DNA of 64,000 nucleotides from Ahaetulla prasina (GCF_028640845.1 NC_080542.1:17080783-17144782); one strand, 5' to 3'; numbered from the stretch's first letter, positions 55,601 through 63,149 are shown. Translations and numbers: made by a program. The notes: generated from the sequence alone by a model not told the origin.

Positions 55601-58600
55601 ATATTTTCTGCAGTCAAGATTGGAGCGGTTCACATTAAGCTTAAATCTATTGTGTGCTCGTGCATTGTTGCAGTTGAAGCTAAAGTAGTTACTGACAGGT
55701 AGGATGTTGTGGCACATGTAATATAACATAAGTACTTTTGCTTCCACATGGAAACCGCTTCTGTACTTCGTGCTTGCCGTGGAAAAGAATGAAACTTTGA
55801 TTTTAGGTTTTACAGATTAGATTGATAAATCTGAAGGACGGGGGCTGGTGGGTGGGTGGGGCTTCAGCAACATTTGCTGTATAAGAAACACAGAAATTTA
55901 AGTGTGGGGGGAAGTGTGTCTTATACTCCAAAAAATACAGTAATTTGCATTCATTCTTATGTATAAGCATGGATTAAACTTTTTTTCTAAAAAAAAAAGC
56001 AAATAGAAGCTATTAAAAATAGATTATACTTACTTTTTTTATGGAGTCCTCATTCCTGATGTTCTTCCAATCGTCGGACTCTTCAATCTTTATCCTAGCA
56101 ATGCAGCGAAAATGCCAAGCCATGTTCGTGAGTAGACATGCTCCAATTCCAAAGATGTATTCTCTAACAGTTCTCTTCCTTACAGGTATTATATCAAGCA
56201 CCAAAGAACCCAAGTCCCTCTTGATGACTGGCATGGCTTTTCTCACATATTTTTGAAGACCTCTTACCTGCAGCAATGAAGGCTGACTGCTCACCTGGAG
56301 TGTAACGTTCCTGCTGAAACGTTCCCAGCCCATTATATGAAGCAGATCCTGCCCAGCTAAAACTAATTCTGGTCTAGTAAGGCTCACTTTTTCTTCCACT
56401 TGAGAATTCTCATTCAAATAGGCCTTGATAGATTTTTCTACTTGAATGACCACGAGACAGAAACCCACCAGGGTCACCCAACCGGGTGCCACCTGATGAA
56501 TGGCTATCCCCTTATGAGTTTCCAGAGTTTGCTGCAGCATCATCTTCCATTCTGAACACTCCGTAGCCCATTTCACATCCTCTGCAATCTCTATAGCCCT
56601 TTCACGCACTAGCTTCAAGAGGATCTCTTCGGCTTCTTTCATTTTGCCCACATCTAGGCCAGAAATCTGGACAACCTCAGAGAGCTCCAAAACAACTGGC
56701 ATATTCCTGTCTAGGAAGAAACTATTGCAGAACACTATGTCCCAATGTGCCTTGACAAACTGCAGCTGGAAATTGGAGAAAGGGACTGTTAGAATCTGGA
56801 AGCTCTTCAAGACCTCCTCAAGATGCTTCTGTACTTCTATGACACTCCGATAGAATCCAGAGAACCTGATAGTTGGTGGAATCTTAGCAATAATTTCAAG
56901 CCCTATCGTAGGATTAATTGGGAGCAACTCCCGAAGTACAACATCTTTGGCAATAGTATACCAGCAGAGTGGTTCAGCTGTGTACTCCCAGCTCACCATT
57001 TCCCTTTGAGATGCCTCGTGGGTGAGCCATTGTAAGAAGCAATTGATCTCATCCAACAGGCCTACAAGCCACACTCGATCAAGGATGTACATCCTGAGGG
57101 ATTTGAATTTATTCAAAACACTTCGGTGGTCAGTCAAGACTTCTAGCATCTCTTCTCGTGTCTCACAATGCATCACGTACTTCTTCCGCACAGACTCGAA
57201 GGCTTTTTCTAAGCCAAGCAGCTGCACAGATTGATCGATGGCCTGGAATGTCAACAGTCTCTGATCCAAGTCCATCTGGATGTCATAACCAGCCTCCTTC
57301 AGTTGCGCTTGAAATTCATTGAAGGCACTTGAGTTTTCCTCAAGGTAGCGGACGAAAAGTGGTTCTTCAATATGACATAATCCCACCGGCTCTGAAAGAA
57401 AGATGGAGGTCATGAACATTAGGCCAGGTTGCTGCCATGATCTGATTTTCTTCTCAATTTCCCTGCTCCCATATTGAAATACTTAAAAGGGAAAATACCT
57501 TTTACAAGAATCGGGGGTGGGGGAAGCAGAAGAAAAACTGAAGATTAGTTGTAAAGAATAAAGTCAGTCTGGATTAATTCTACTATCTGTGGCCAAGATC
57601 AAAGTCTTGTTATCCAACTATAAGCTAAAAGTGTGCCTTCTCAAACCCATCTTCAAATCTAAAGCTACCTTGTGACTGTTTAATCATGCCATCAACTTCA
57701 ATTCAGTATGGCTAGATTCAGGTAGTCCTCAATTTAACACTACAATTGGGACCAGATTTTCTGTGGTTAAGCAAAGTGGTTGTTAACAGTGAATCTTGCA
57801 CAATTTTTTATTTTTATTTTTGCCTGGGTTAAGTATATCAGTGAAGCGAATTAAATAGTTATTAAGTAAATCTGGCTTTCCCAACTGATTTTGTCTGAAA
57901 CTGGCTGTGAAGGTCACAAATGACAATCAGGTGACCCCAAGACAACTATAATTCTCATAAAGAATGGAATGGAATCGGTATGGAACGGAACGGAACAGAA
58001 TAAAATATAGGAAAGATAGGAGGATAGGATAGGATAGGATAGGATAGGATAGGATAGGATAGGATAGGATAGGATAGGATAGGATAGGATAGGATAGGAT
58101 AAGACAGGACAGGACAGGACAGGACAGGACAGGACAGGACAGGACAGGACAGAAGAAGAGAAGAGAAGAGAAGAGAAGAGAAGAGAAGAGAAGAGAAGAG
58201 AGAATCTAGACTAGACTAGACTAGACTAGAACAGCACAGCACAGCACAGCACAGCACAGAACAGAACAGAATGGAAGTAGAATGTAGGGAAGGGAATAGG
58301 AGGATAGGATAGGATAGGATAGGATAGGAAGGATAGGATAGGAAGGATAGGATAGGATAGGATAGGATAGGATAGGATAGGATAGGATAGGATAGGATAG
58401 GATAGGAGGATAGGATAGGATAGATGGGACAGGAGAAGAGAAGAGAAGAGAAGAGAAGAGAAGAGAAGAGAAGAGAAGAGAAGAGAGAATCTAGACTAGA
58501 CTAGACTAGACTAGAACAGCACAGCACAGCACAGCACAGCACAGCACAGAACAGAACAGAATGGAAGTAGAATGTAGGGAAGGGAATAGGAGGATAGGAT

Positions 58601-61600
58601 AGGATAGATAGGACAGGAGAAGAGAAAAGAAGATAAAATACACTAGATTAGCATAGCATAGCATAGCATAGCATAGCATAGCATAGCATAGCATAGCATA
58701 GCATAGCATAGCATAGCATAGAGGAAAGGGAATAGGAAAGGGAATAGAAGGAGAGAGGAGAGGAGAGGAGAGGAGAGGAGAGGAGAGGAGAGGAGAGGAG
58801 AGAATATAGACTAGACTAGACTAGACTAGACTAGCACAGCACAGCACAGCACAGCACAGCACAGAACAGAACAGAACAGAACAGAACAGAATAGAATAGA
58901 AGTAGAAATAGAATATAGGAAAGGGAATAGGAGGAGAGGAGAGGAGAGGAGAGGAGAGGAGAGGAGAGGAGAATATAGACTAGACTAGACTAGACTAGAA
59001 TAGAATAGAATAGAATAGAATAGAATAGAATAGAATAGAATAGAATAGAATAGAATAGAATAGAGGAAAGGGAGTAGGAAAGGGGAGAGGAGAGGAGAGA
59101 AGAGGAGAGGAGAGACAAGACAGGAAAGGACAAGACAGTATAGCAGAGGATGGAATGGAACAGAACAGAATAGCACAGAGTAGGACAGAACAGGACACAA
59201 TCGGACAGTATAGGACAGAACATGACAGAACAGAATAGAATAGAAAAACAGAGTTGGAGGGGAGATTGGAGGTCTTCTAGTCCATGGACCAAGGACCGTG
59301 TTTGGTTGGAACCCTATTGTGTCATCTGCAGAATTCTTCGGGGTGCTGCTAACCAGGCAGCATTCCTAAGGTTTGTTTCAGATTTGTTTATTGTGGCATC
59401 AGTTAGGGGGATCGGAAAATACTCTATGGATGATGTGGGCAAACTTGAAATAAATGATGCATTTTTCTTTCTTAGCTATCTTAGTGTGGGAGAAGTTACC
59501 ATTCAAAAGAGCAAGTCACTGATAAGCCGACTTTTCTTTTATGTACACTGAGAGCATATGCACCAAGACAAATTCCTTGTGTGTCCAATCACACTTGGCC
59601 AATAAAAAATTCTATTCTATTCTATTCTATTCTATTCGCCTCAATCCTTCATAATAGCAAGAGTACTTAGACTTATATACCGCTTCATAGTGCTTTTATA
59701 GCCCTCTCTAAGCGTTTTGCAGAGTCAGCCTATGGCCCACAACAATCTGGATCCTCATTTTACCCACTTGGGAAGGATGGAAGGCTGAGTCAACCTTGAG
59801 CCTAGTGAGATTTGAACTGCAAAATTGCAGGCAGCTGGCAGTCAGCAGAAGTAGCCTGCAATACTACACTCTAACCATTGCACCACCATGGCTCATAGCA
59901 ATAGCACTTAGATTTATATACCACTTCACAATGCTTTACAGCCCTCTCTAAGCAGTTTACGAGTCAGCATATTTCCCCCAACAATCCAGGTCCTCATAAT
60001 AGGGGAAATAAATTATGAGGGGTGCCCTCTAAGCTTCTTTGTTTTCTTACAGGTATTTCATTACCTAAACTAGGTAACATCATCAGTGTTAAATTATTTA
60101 AATGGATTTTTTTTCTTGTTTGATATACCAAACAACATATTTCCCATTTAATGTGGCTGTTATATATGAATCCATATATTTCATAGTTCAAGTAATCGAA
60201 ATGAATGAATGAATGAATGAATGAATGATGTAACGCTACCTCCCCCCTCAATACCAAAAGCCCCACAAGGGGGGAAAATAATAGAAAAATGCATAAACTT
60301 GGCAAAAACGACAACTGAGGACAGGAATTCATTACAGCAATAGACATGCAGCAGAGTTTTACACAGTATCTTATTCGAAATAAGGAAAGGTCCCTTCCAG
60401 TTCTGTTATTCTGAAACCTTCAAAAACGAGGCAAAAAAAGACTTCCAAATTTGCAAGTTTTTTCCCGTTTTTTTCCCCTGTCAAGGCAACTGAACTAAAA
60501 GCTAGTGTGCTTATGCTGCCATCTAGTGGATAAACTTTGCTAATAATTTATAATTTACTGTATAGGTCGTTTCAAATGTGCTTTTTCAAGAGGCAACTGG
60601 GCTTTGTGGTTTTTCTTTGAAGATGTTTCGCTTCTCATCCGAGAAGCTTCTTCAGCTCAAAGAAAAACCAGAAAGTCCAGTTGCCTCTTGAAAAAGCACC
60701 TTCAGGACAACCATGACCTTGTCAATTTGCCACCTGACCTATCTCCCCGTGGGACTATTGTAGGTGGGCTTATGATAAGGAAGGAAAATGAAAGAAGTGT
60801 AAACAGAACAGAGGTAACATAATGGAACAATAAAATAAACAAAGAAACACAAAAAGAATAAATACATCAATATGACACCATACTAATTTGATTAATTTTA
60901 ATGTTGGCTATTTTAGGCAGTTAGCGTGCTTTGCAACCCAGCCTATTCAGTTTATTCAGTATATATTATAAATCCAGAAAATAAGTTGAGATAATAATCA
61001 GGCTAATCATATTGTGCATACTATTTAAATCAAGGGTCTCCAACCTTGGTAACTTTAAGACTTGTGGACTTCAACTCCCAGAGTTCCTCAGCCAGCAAAG
61101 CTCTGGGAGTTGAAGTCCACAAGTCTTAAAGTTGCCAAGGTTGGAGACCCCTGATTTAAATCATTCCCACAGTTTTTCAATAGTTGGAGAACTAAAAGCT
61201 TTGTCCATTGCTTGTCATTTCTGTAGCATATAATGCATATAATAGCATAAACCTATCATGTAGCATAATTGAAACTGAGTTAAATTAATACATATATGGA
61301 GTAAGAACAACCCCATTTCCAGACATCTGTGCTGTGTCTCATTGTTACAGCAGTGAGAATTGGAGAGTCTTACCTGCATCAAAAGAAAGAGAATCTTCTA
61401 CCTGTTAAGACAAAAAGACATTTCAGTTGGAGATGTTAAATGAAAAATAAAGATATTCTAGAGCTGGCACACTTCTTATCTATTTAAAAATGGAATTATT
61501 TATAAAACTTATATGCCACCCTTCTCGCAATATAGAGTGACTGATATCCAGAAATTAAGCATTCTATTGCCTCTTTTAATTTCCACATGTCCTTGTGTTC

Positions 61601-63149
61601 CGGTTGTAGTGCTCAGTCACAAAGCTCAAAAGAAATGCATCTATTACAGAATTAGCTTATTGTGGTATACCCAGAAAAACATTGTTAACATGCACAATAC
61701 AGGAAATCAATACGGTATTCTTACACAGATCAGTCTTCCCAATCCTTCCCAATCCCAGATCTATGGACTTGCTGAGAAGTCCAGACAGCTAAAGTGTGCA
61801 AAGCAGGACTGAAATGCTCCTGGTTCAGCCCGGATCGCCCGATCCGGTAGCAATGGCGGCTGGTGGTTTAGAGAACCGATAGCAAAAATCCCTCCCCCCC
61901 CCATGCCCAGCTGAGCCATGCAATTATCAGAGGTGGGGGTTTTTTTTTACTTTTGAAAGCATTTTTTCTTCGGCTGAAAAAATGCCTTTAAAAGTAAAAA
62001 AAAGCCTCTGATGATCATGCGGCTCAGCTGGGATCATCAGAGCCTTTTAAAAGCATTTTTTTTCTAAAAGGCTCTGACAATCACAGCTGAGTTGCCTGAT
62101 CATCAGAGGCTTTTTTTTTCTTTTAAAGGCAAAAAAATGCTTTTAAAAGAAAACAAAAGCCTCTGACAATCAGGCAACTCAGCTGGGATTGTCAGAGCCT
62201 TTTAAAAGCATTTTTTACAACCTCTTCGGCTGAAGAGGTTTTAGAAAAAATGCTTTTAAAAGTAAAAAAAAAAAGTTGGCCATGCCCACCCAGTCACATT
62301 ACACCCCCTCCCACCAAGCCACACCCATAGAACCTGTAGTAACAAGTTTTACAATTCACCACTGGTGCAAAAGTTTGGAAAATCTTATCTGGATAGCATT
62401 TCCTTCTTCATCTGACAATCCACATGGATACAAAGTGGTCCTCAACTTATGACCACAAATGAGCCCAACATTTCTGTTGCTAAGCAAGACTCCTGTTCAG
62501 TGAATTTTGCCCCATTTCTTATCTTTTCTCACCACGGTTATTAAGCGAAACACCACAGTTGATAAGCTAGTAACCCAGCTGTTAAGTGAATCTGGCTTCC
62601 CCATTGACTTTGCCCGTCAGAAAGTTACCAAAGGGGATCACATGACCCTGGGGCGCTGCAACCGTCATAAATATGAGTCAGTTGTCAAGCATCTGAATTT
62701 TGATCACGTGACCATGGTGATGCTGCAAGGGTTACAAGTCGGTCATAGGTTTTTCTCGCTTAGCAGTTTTAGTGACTGATCAAAGTTACAATGGCATTGA
62801 AAAAAGTTTTCAGGACCATTGTAATTTTGAACCGTCATTAAATGAACTGTTGTAAGTAGAAGACTACCTATATAGACACACACATACTCCAGAACCGTTT
62901 GATGCCCACAGTGGTTATTACCGGATATGGCAGAATCGATCCTGGAAGAGGCCTGATTTGTACTAGCTTCATCCAAGTATTGGGAAAGTTTTTCAAGAAC
63001 CGATCAGTTTCTTCCAGCAAGATAATCAGCCATTCCCGCATTGCAGCTTGACTTGCATCTACTGGCTGGAGGGTGGGAAACACAATGGATTCCAGGAAGG
63101 ACCCATAGAAGGTGCTGAGACAGCTCTGAATCATATTCCGAATAGCCCT
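41493..63149 (-). CDS. PARP14-like: PARP14-like mono-ADP-ribosyltransferase (KH repeats-WWE-ART, no macrodomain), 5'-partial
   Basis: Exons in order of translation: 63149-62922 (candidate), 61401-61374 (candidate 28-nt microexon), 57391-56034, 55087-53840, 52040-51482, 44700-44564, 43801-43630 and 41770-41493. Every junction is AG/GT with compatible phase, and together they make 4,008 nt (1,335 codons plus stop). The two large exons match the KH-type repeat region of PARP14. The next exon carries a KH-like part and a WWE domain. The last three carry the ADP-ribosyltransferase fold with LYHGT (catalytic His), YGQGLYF (catalytic Tyr) and a C-terminus AYPEYLITF like that of PARP14, so mono-ADP-ribosylation is expected. 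In known PARP14 proteins three macrodomains sit between the KH array and the last KH/WWE part; none is found here. Role by family: an interferon-linked antiviral and inflammatory regulator. The start codon is not in the window. Confidence 0.88.
41927..42302 (+). mobile_element. Tigger-like MITE, near complete
   Basis: AGGTGGACTTCGACTTATGA to GTAAGTCAAGGACTACCT, in the PARP14-like last intron. Confidence 0.8.
42530..43110 (+). mobile_element. CR1 3' end split by a hAT MITE, with (TGAT)n tail
   Basis: Left part AAGGAGAAATTTCCTAACAG to GAAATGGTATAGAG. Right part after 43048: TCTCCTGCTTAAGCAGGGGG and CCAAGGTCCTTTCCAGCTC. Confidence 0.9.
42692..43040. mobile_element. hAT MITE (CAGCAACCTGCGGCTCTGG type) in CR1
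   Basis: Starts CAGGAGTCAGCAACCTGCGA, ends GATTGCAGATCCCTG. Perfect duplication GTATAGAG at 42684-42691 and 43041-43048. Confidence 0.95.
43109..43148 (+). repeat. (TGAT)n microsatellite from the CR1 tail
   Basis: About 10 units of TGAT directly after the CR1 terminus. Confidence 0.95.
43150..43625. other. Intron, nothing recognised
   Basis: Unique-looking sequence between a CR1 tail and the catalytic exon. Confidence 0.4.
43630..43801 (-). CDS. PARP14-like: PARP14-like catalytic exon 2 (HGT motif)
   Basis: 172 nt, acceptor CCTTATAG, donor AAAC/GTAAGA. Contains IERIQNRFLW and LYHGT with the NAD-binding histidine, then CDIGFKNAF. The usual glycine-rich stretch after GF is shortened to a basic FRKR-type sequence. 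Confidence 0.95.
43860..44135 (+). repeat. (GGAA/GGGA)n purine tract
   Basis: Long imperfect GGAA/GGGA/GAAA repeat in the intron between two catalytic exons. It yields spurious Lys/Arg/Glu- and Phe/Ser/Leu-rich frames. Confidence 0.95.
44564..44700 (-). CDS. PARP14-like: PARP14-like catalytic exon 1
   Basis: 137 nt, acceptor TTGTTGCAG, donor AAA/GTAAGT. Reads HISPFWEAMDG, then CSKEYQDVLKNFNQT and YKVVK, the start of the ART domain (HW..M, EY..V...F..T pattern). Confidence 0.95.
44890..45660 (+). mobile_element. Old L2-like LINE remnant split by a hAT MITE
   Basis: Degraded coding sequence (HIPSAKRCWLAGIR resembles the L2 [15 protein letters not shown] block) and a 3' end AAGCTGCCCAGAATCATTGG. 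Confidence 0.6.
45185..45436. mobile_element. hAT MITE with perfect 8-bp duplication
   Basis: Ends CAGGGGTCAACAACCTGTGG and AGGTTGCCGACCCCTG. GCCTAGGG duplicated at 45177-45184 and 45437-45444. Same family as 42692-43040. Confidence 0.95.
46050..46498 (+). mobile_element. Probable LTR (3' part)
   Basis: GAGAGGATATAAATAACCCC (TATA, about 46331), CATCAATAAACCATCG (poly(A) signal, about 46407) and an end TTTCTTCCAACA. The left border is not clear. Non-coding. Confidence 0.55.
46590..46905 (-). mobile_element. CR1 LINE 3' end
   Basis: GAGACCTTAGAGATCCAACC to TTGTGGCAGCCCCTCAAATA, antisense CR1. Confidence 0.88.
47112..47327. mobile_element. hAT-like MITE (GAACCGGT type)
   Basis: Ends CAGAAGTAGTATTCAGC and GAATACTACCCCTG. 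Flanks GCCATGAC / GCCACGAC (47104-47111, 47328-47335). Confidence 0.8.
47522..48165 (-). mobile_element. Two Tigger-like MITE copies
   Basis: 47522-47679 partial (AAGTGGTCCTTGACTTACC). 47680-48165 near complete (CAGGAAGTCCTCCGCTTAC to TCATAAGTCGAGGA), with an unrelated insert at about 48040-48135. Confidence 0.72.
48205..48360 (+). repeat. Short tandem repeat around TGGCTTGATGGTCATGTGAC
   Basis: Four imperfect units of about 33-36 bp inside the hAT-like element. Confidence 0.75.
48779..48886. mobile_element. Palindromic hAT MITE nested in the hAT-like element
   Basis: Ends CAGGGGTCTCCAACCTTAGT and AAGGTTGGAGACCCCTG with facing arms. Perfect duplication TTTTAGAT at 48771-48778 and 48887-48894. 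Confidence 0.95.
49557..49608 (+). repeat. (GT)n microsatellite
   Basis: About 25 GT units at the right border of the hAT-like element. Confidence 0.95.
49609..50270. other. Intron of the PARP14-like gene, mostly unassigned
   Basis: AT-rich with a partial internal repetition (ATATTCGCTGTTTGCTTTTA / ATATTCACTGTTTGCTTTTG) and a telomere-like patch. Confidence 0.4.
49956..49982 (+). repeat. Short interstitial telomere-like repeat (TTAGGG)4
   Basis: Four perfect TTAGGG units plus TTA. Confidence 0.95.
50275..50785 (+). mobile_element. Rex1/CR1-group LINE 3' end with decayed pentamer tail
   Basis: GGGCATTGCATGCCAAAACA, AGAAATTCCTTGTGTGTCCA and a GTTCT/CTATG-type tail. Confidence 0.8.
50790..51405. 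mobile_element. MITE of the CCATGTTTCCCCG family with GC-rich interior
   Basis: TGTTTCCCTGAAAATAAGAC at the left, TTCCAGGGAAAACAG at the right. The interior (50900-51300) is GC-rich and unrelated to the copy at 36322. It ends about 75 nt from the KH+WWE exon. Confidence 0.7.
51482..52040 (-). CDS. PARP14-like: PARP14-like KH + WWE exon
   Basis: 559 nt, acceptor CCCTTCCAG, donor GGG/GTGAGA, phase 0 in and phase 1 out. The first ~100 residues resemble the last KH unit (REKVVWIYGSEKDVENV). Residues ~119-182 form a WWE domain: VRWQHRFDARW, then NYYLEQEY, a G-x-L strand, LIDEAF and FQLRRE. WWE domains bind iso-ADP-ribose or related ADP-ribose units. Confidence 0.92.
52525..53410 (+). mobile_element. 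tRNA-derived SINE with BovB-like tail, split by an LTR
   Basis: 5' part GGCCAGTTTGGTATAATTGT to GTCTTAGGTGC (52533-52606). 3' part GCAATGGCAAACCTCTTCTG, TTGCCAAGAAAACTGCAGG, ATTGACTTGAAGGCACATA (53280-53410). The 3' end is of the BovB-mobilised squamate (Sauria) type. Confidence 0.78.
52620..53279 (+). mobile_element. Solo LTR inserted in the SINE
   Basis: Starts TGTTGTGGTCCACTGG, ends CAGGCCAGAACA. AATAAA at about 53211. Shares both ends and the acidic-coding character (SDSGEAGDEHGPVLESQE) with 15507-16678. The 5-bp duplication is not recognisable. Confidence 0.78.
53425..53772 (-). mobile_element. Tigger-like MITE
   Basis: CAACCATTTTATTAGTGACC to GTTTGTAAGTTGAGGACTACC, ending 68 nt from the KH exon copy 2 donor. 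Confidence 0.75.
53840..55087 (-). CDS. PARP14-like: PARP14-like KH-array exon, copy 2 (416 codons)
   Basis: 1,248 nt, acceptor CTTTTTTAG, donor CAA/GTAAGT, phase 0 at both ends. Signatures parallel to copy 1: LALAGESVFHIMNWEHL and LQVKGLQKFVNVAIPVIKKD. Its C-terminal part corresponds to the PARP14 segment that in other vertebrates leads directly into macrodomain 1, but the next exon here is the KH-WWE exon. Fully open. Confidence 0.92.
55325..55750 (-). mobile_element. Non-LTR retrotransposon 3' fragment (clade not resolved)
   Basis: The minus strand encodes NRFKLNVNRSNLDCRKYDFS and NRVVNAWNSLPDSVI, the C-terminal end of a jockey-group RT protein, then a 3' end TTTATTTATTTATTT-adjacent GCCAATCACATATAAG. 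5' truncated. Confidence 0.75.
55855..55940. mobile_element. MITE fragment (TATACTCCAAAAAATACAG end)
   Basis: Right terminus of the CCGTATTTTTC family, followed by TA. Confidence 0.65.
56034..57391 (-). CDS. PARP14-like: PARP14-like KH-array exon, copy 1 (452 codons)
   Basis: 1,358 nt, acceptor TTTCTTTCAG, donor AAA/GTAAGT, entry phase 1 and exit phase 0. It encodes repeated alpha/beta KH-type units with signatures such as LVLAGQDLLHIMGWERF and LQVRGLQKYVRKAMPVIKRD. It aligns end to end with the exon at 53840-55087, at roughly 40 percent identity by eye over the last 230 residues. Fully open, no frameshift. Confidence 0.9.
57718..57962 (-). mobile_element. Tigger-like MITE, incomplete
   Basis: CAGGTAGTCCTCAATTTAAC start; lost into the satellite at 57963. 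Confidence 0.65.
57963..59245 (-). repeat. 1.3-kb mosaic pentanucleotide satellite grown from a CR1 tail
   Basis: Successive homogeneous blocks: (GGATA)n, (GGACA)n, (GAGAA)n, (CTAGA)n, (CAGCA)n, then a repeat of the same series, (GCATA)n at 58651-58720, (GGAGA)n, and (ATAGA)n at 58998-59062. At 59246 it abuts a minus-strand CR1 terminus (ACAGAGTTGG), whose tail is ATTCT-type. Confidence 0.9.
59246..59290 (-). mobile_element. CR1 terminus at the satellite
   Basis: AACAGAGTTGGAGGGGAGAT and GGAGGTCTTCTAGTCCA, the last 45 bp of CR1. Confidence 0.8.
59525..59638 (+). mobile_element. Rex1/CR1-group LINE 3' end with (ATTCT)n tail
   Basis: GTACACTGAGAGCATATGCA, ATTCCTTGTGTGTCCAATCA and CTATTCTATTCTATTCTATTC. 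Confidence 0.9.
59648..60000 (-). mobile_element. Two tRNA-derived SINE copies in tandem (second truncated)
   Basis: 59648-59893 complete in antisense (AATAGCAAGAGTACTTAGAC to CTAACCATTGCACCACCATG). 59898-60000 begins a second copy with the same 3' end. Confidence 0.8.
60000..60095 (-). repeat. Unclassified repeat, relative of 5688-5785
   Basis: GGTATTTCATTACCTAAACT and GGTAACATCATCAGTGTTAA. Confidence 0.5.
60096..60576. other. Intron, short (GAAT)n and otherwise nothing recognised
   Basis: (ATGA)n at 60200-60228; the remainder is unassigned. Confidence 0.4.
60578..60699. repeat. Near-perfect inverted repeat, 43-bp arms and 36-nt loop
   Basis: GTGCTTTTTCAAGAGGCAAC opens and GTTGCCTCTTGAAAAAGCAC closes. 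Two mismatches over 43 bp. The loop holds TTTCGCTTCTCATCCGAGAA, itself partly self-complementary. A diverged single arm is at about 33735-33790. Confidence 0.92.
61031..61153. mobile_element. Palindromic hAT MITE, complete
   Basis: CAAGGGTCTCCAACCTTGGT ... CCAAGGTTGGAGACCCCTG. The whole element folds as one hairpin. Perfect duplication ATTTAAAT at 61023-61030 and 61154-61161. Confidence 0.95.
61374..61401 (-). CDS. Candidate 28-nt microexon of the PARP14-like gene
   Basis: A strong polypyrimidine tract and AACAG acceptor precede 28 nt encoding VEDSLSFDA plus one base, followed by CAG/GTAAGA. It accepts phase 0 and leaves phase 1, exactly what the exon starting at 57391 needs. Confidence 0.5.
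61410..61800. other. Intron, nothing recognised
   Basis: Unique-looking sequence upstream of the microexon. Confidence 0.4.
61805..62370. mobile_element. hAT-like element with serial internal palindromes
   Basis: Ends CTCCTGGTTCAGCCCGG-like at the left and TTTTACAATTCACCACTGG at the right. The interior repeats GCTTTTAAAAG(T)AAAA, CCTCTGATGATC/GATCATCAGAGGC several times in alternating orientation. Confidence 0.65.
62425..62872 (+). mobile_element. Tigger-like MITE, near complete
   Basis: AAGTGGTCCTCAACTTATGA to GTTGTAAGTAGAAGACTACC; lies 50 nt from the candidate exon 62922-63149. Confidence 0.8.
62922..63149 (-). CDS. Candidate upstream exon of the PARP14-like gene (76 codons), identity unknown
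   Basis: An open 228-nt stretch with acceptor CTTCCCCAG and donor CCG/GTAATA, phase 0 at both ends. It reads with coding-like composition (MREWLIILLEETDRFLKNF, SFLESIVFPTLQPVD). I do not recognise the domain; it does not look like the RRMs expected at the PARP14 N-terminus. It could belong to another minus-strand gene ending in this window. Splicing to the microexon at 61374 is compatible in phase but not proven. Confidence 0.5.

Noticed and set aside
57963..59245. Possible CRISPR-like or other regularly spaced array
   Set aside because: Contiguous pentamer repeats without spacers, in a vertebrate genome.
58506..59292. Hydrophobic open frames on the minus strand resembling membrane proteins
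   Set aside because: Pentanucleotide repeats read in a 15-bp period; not coding.
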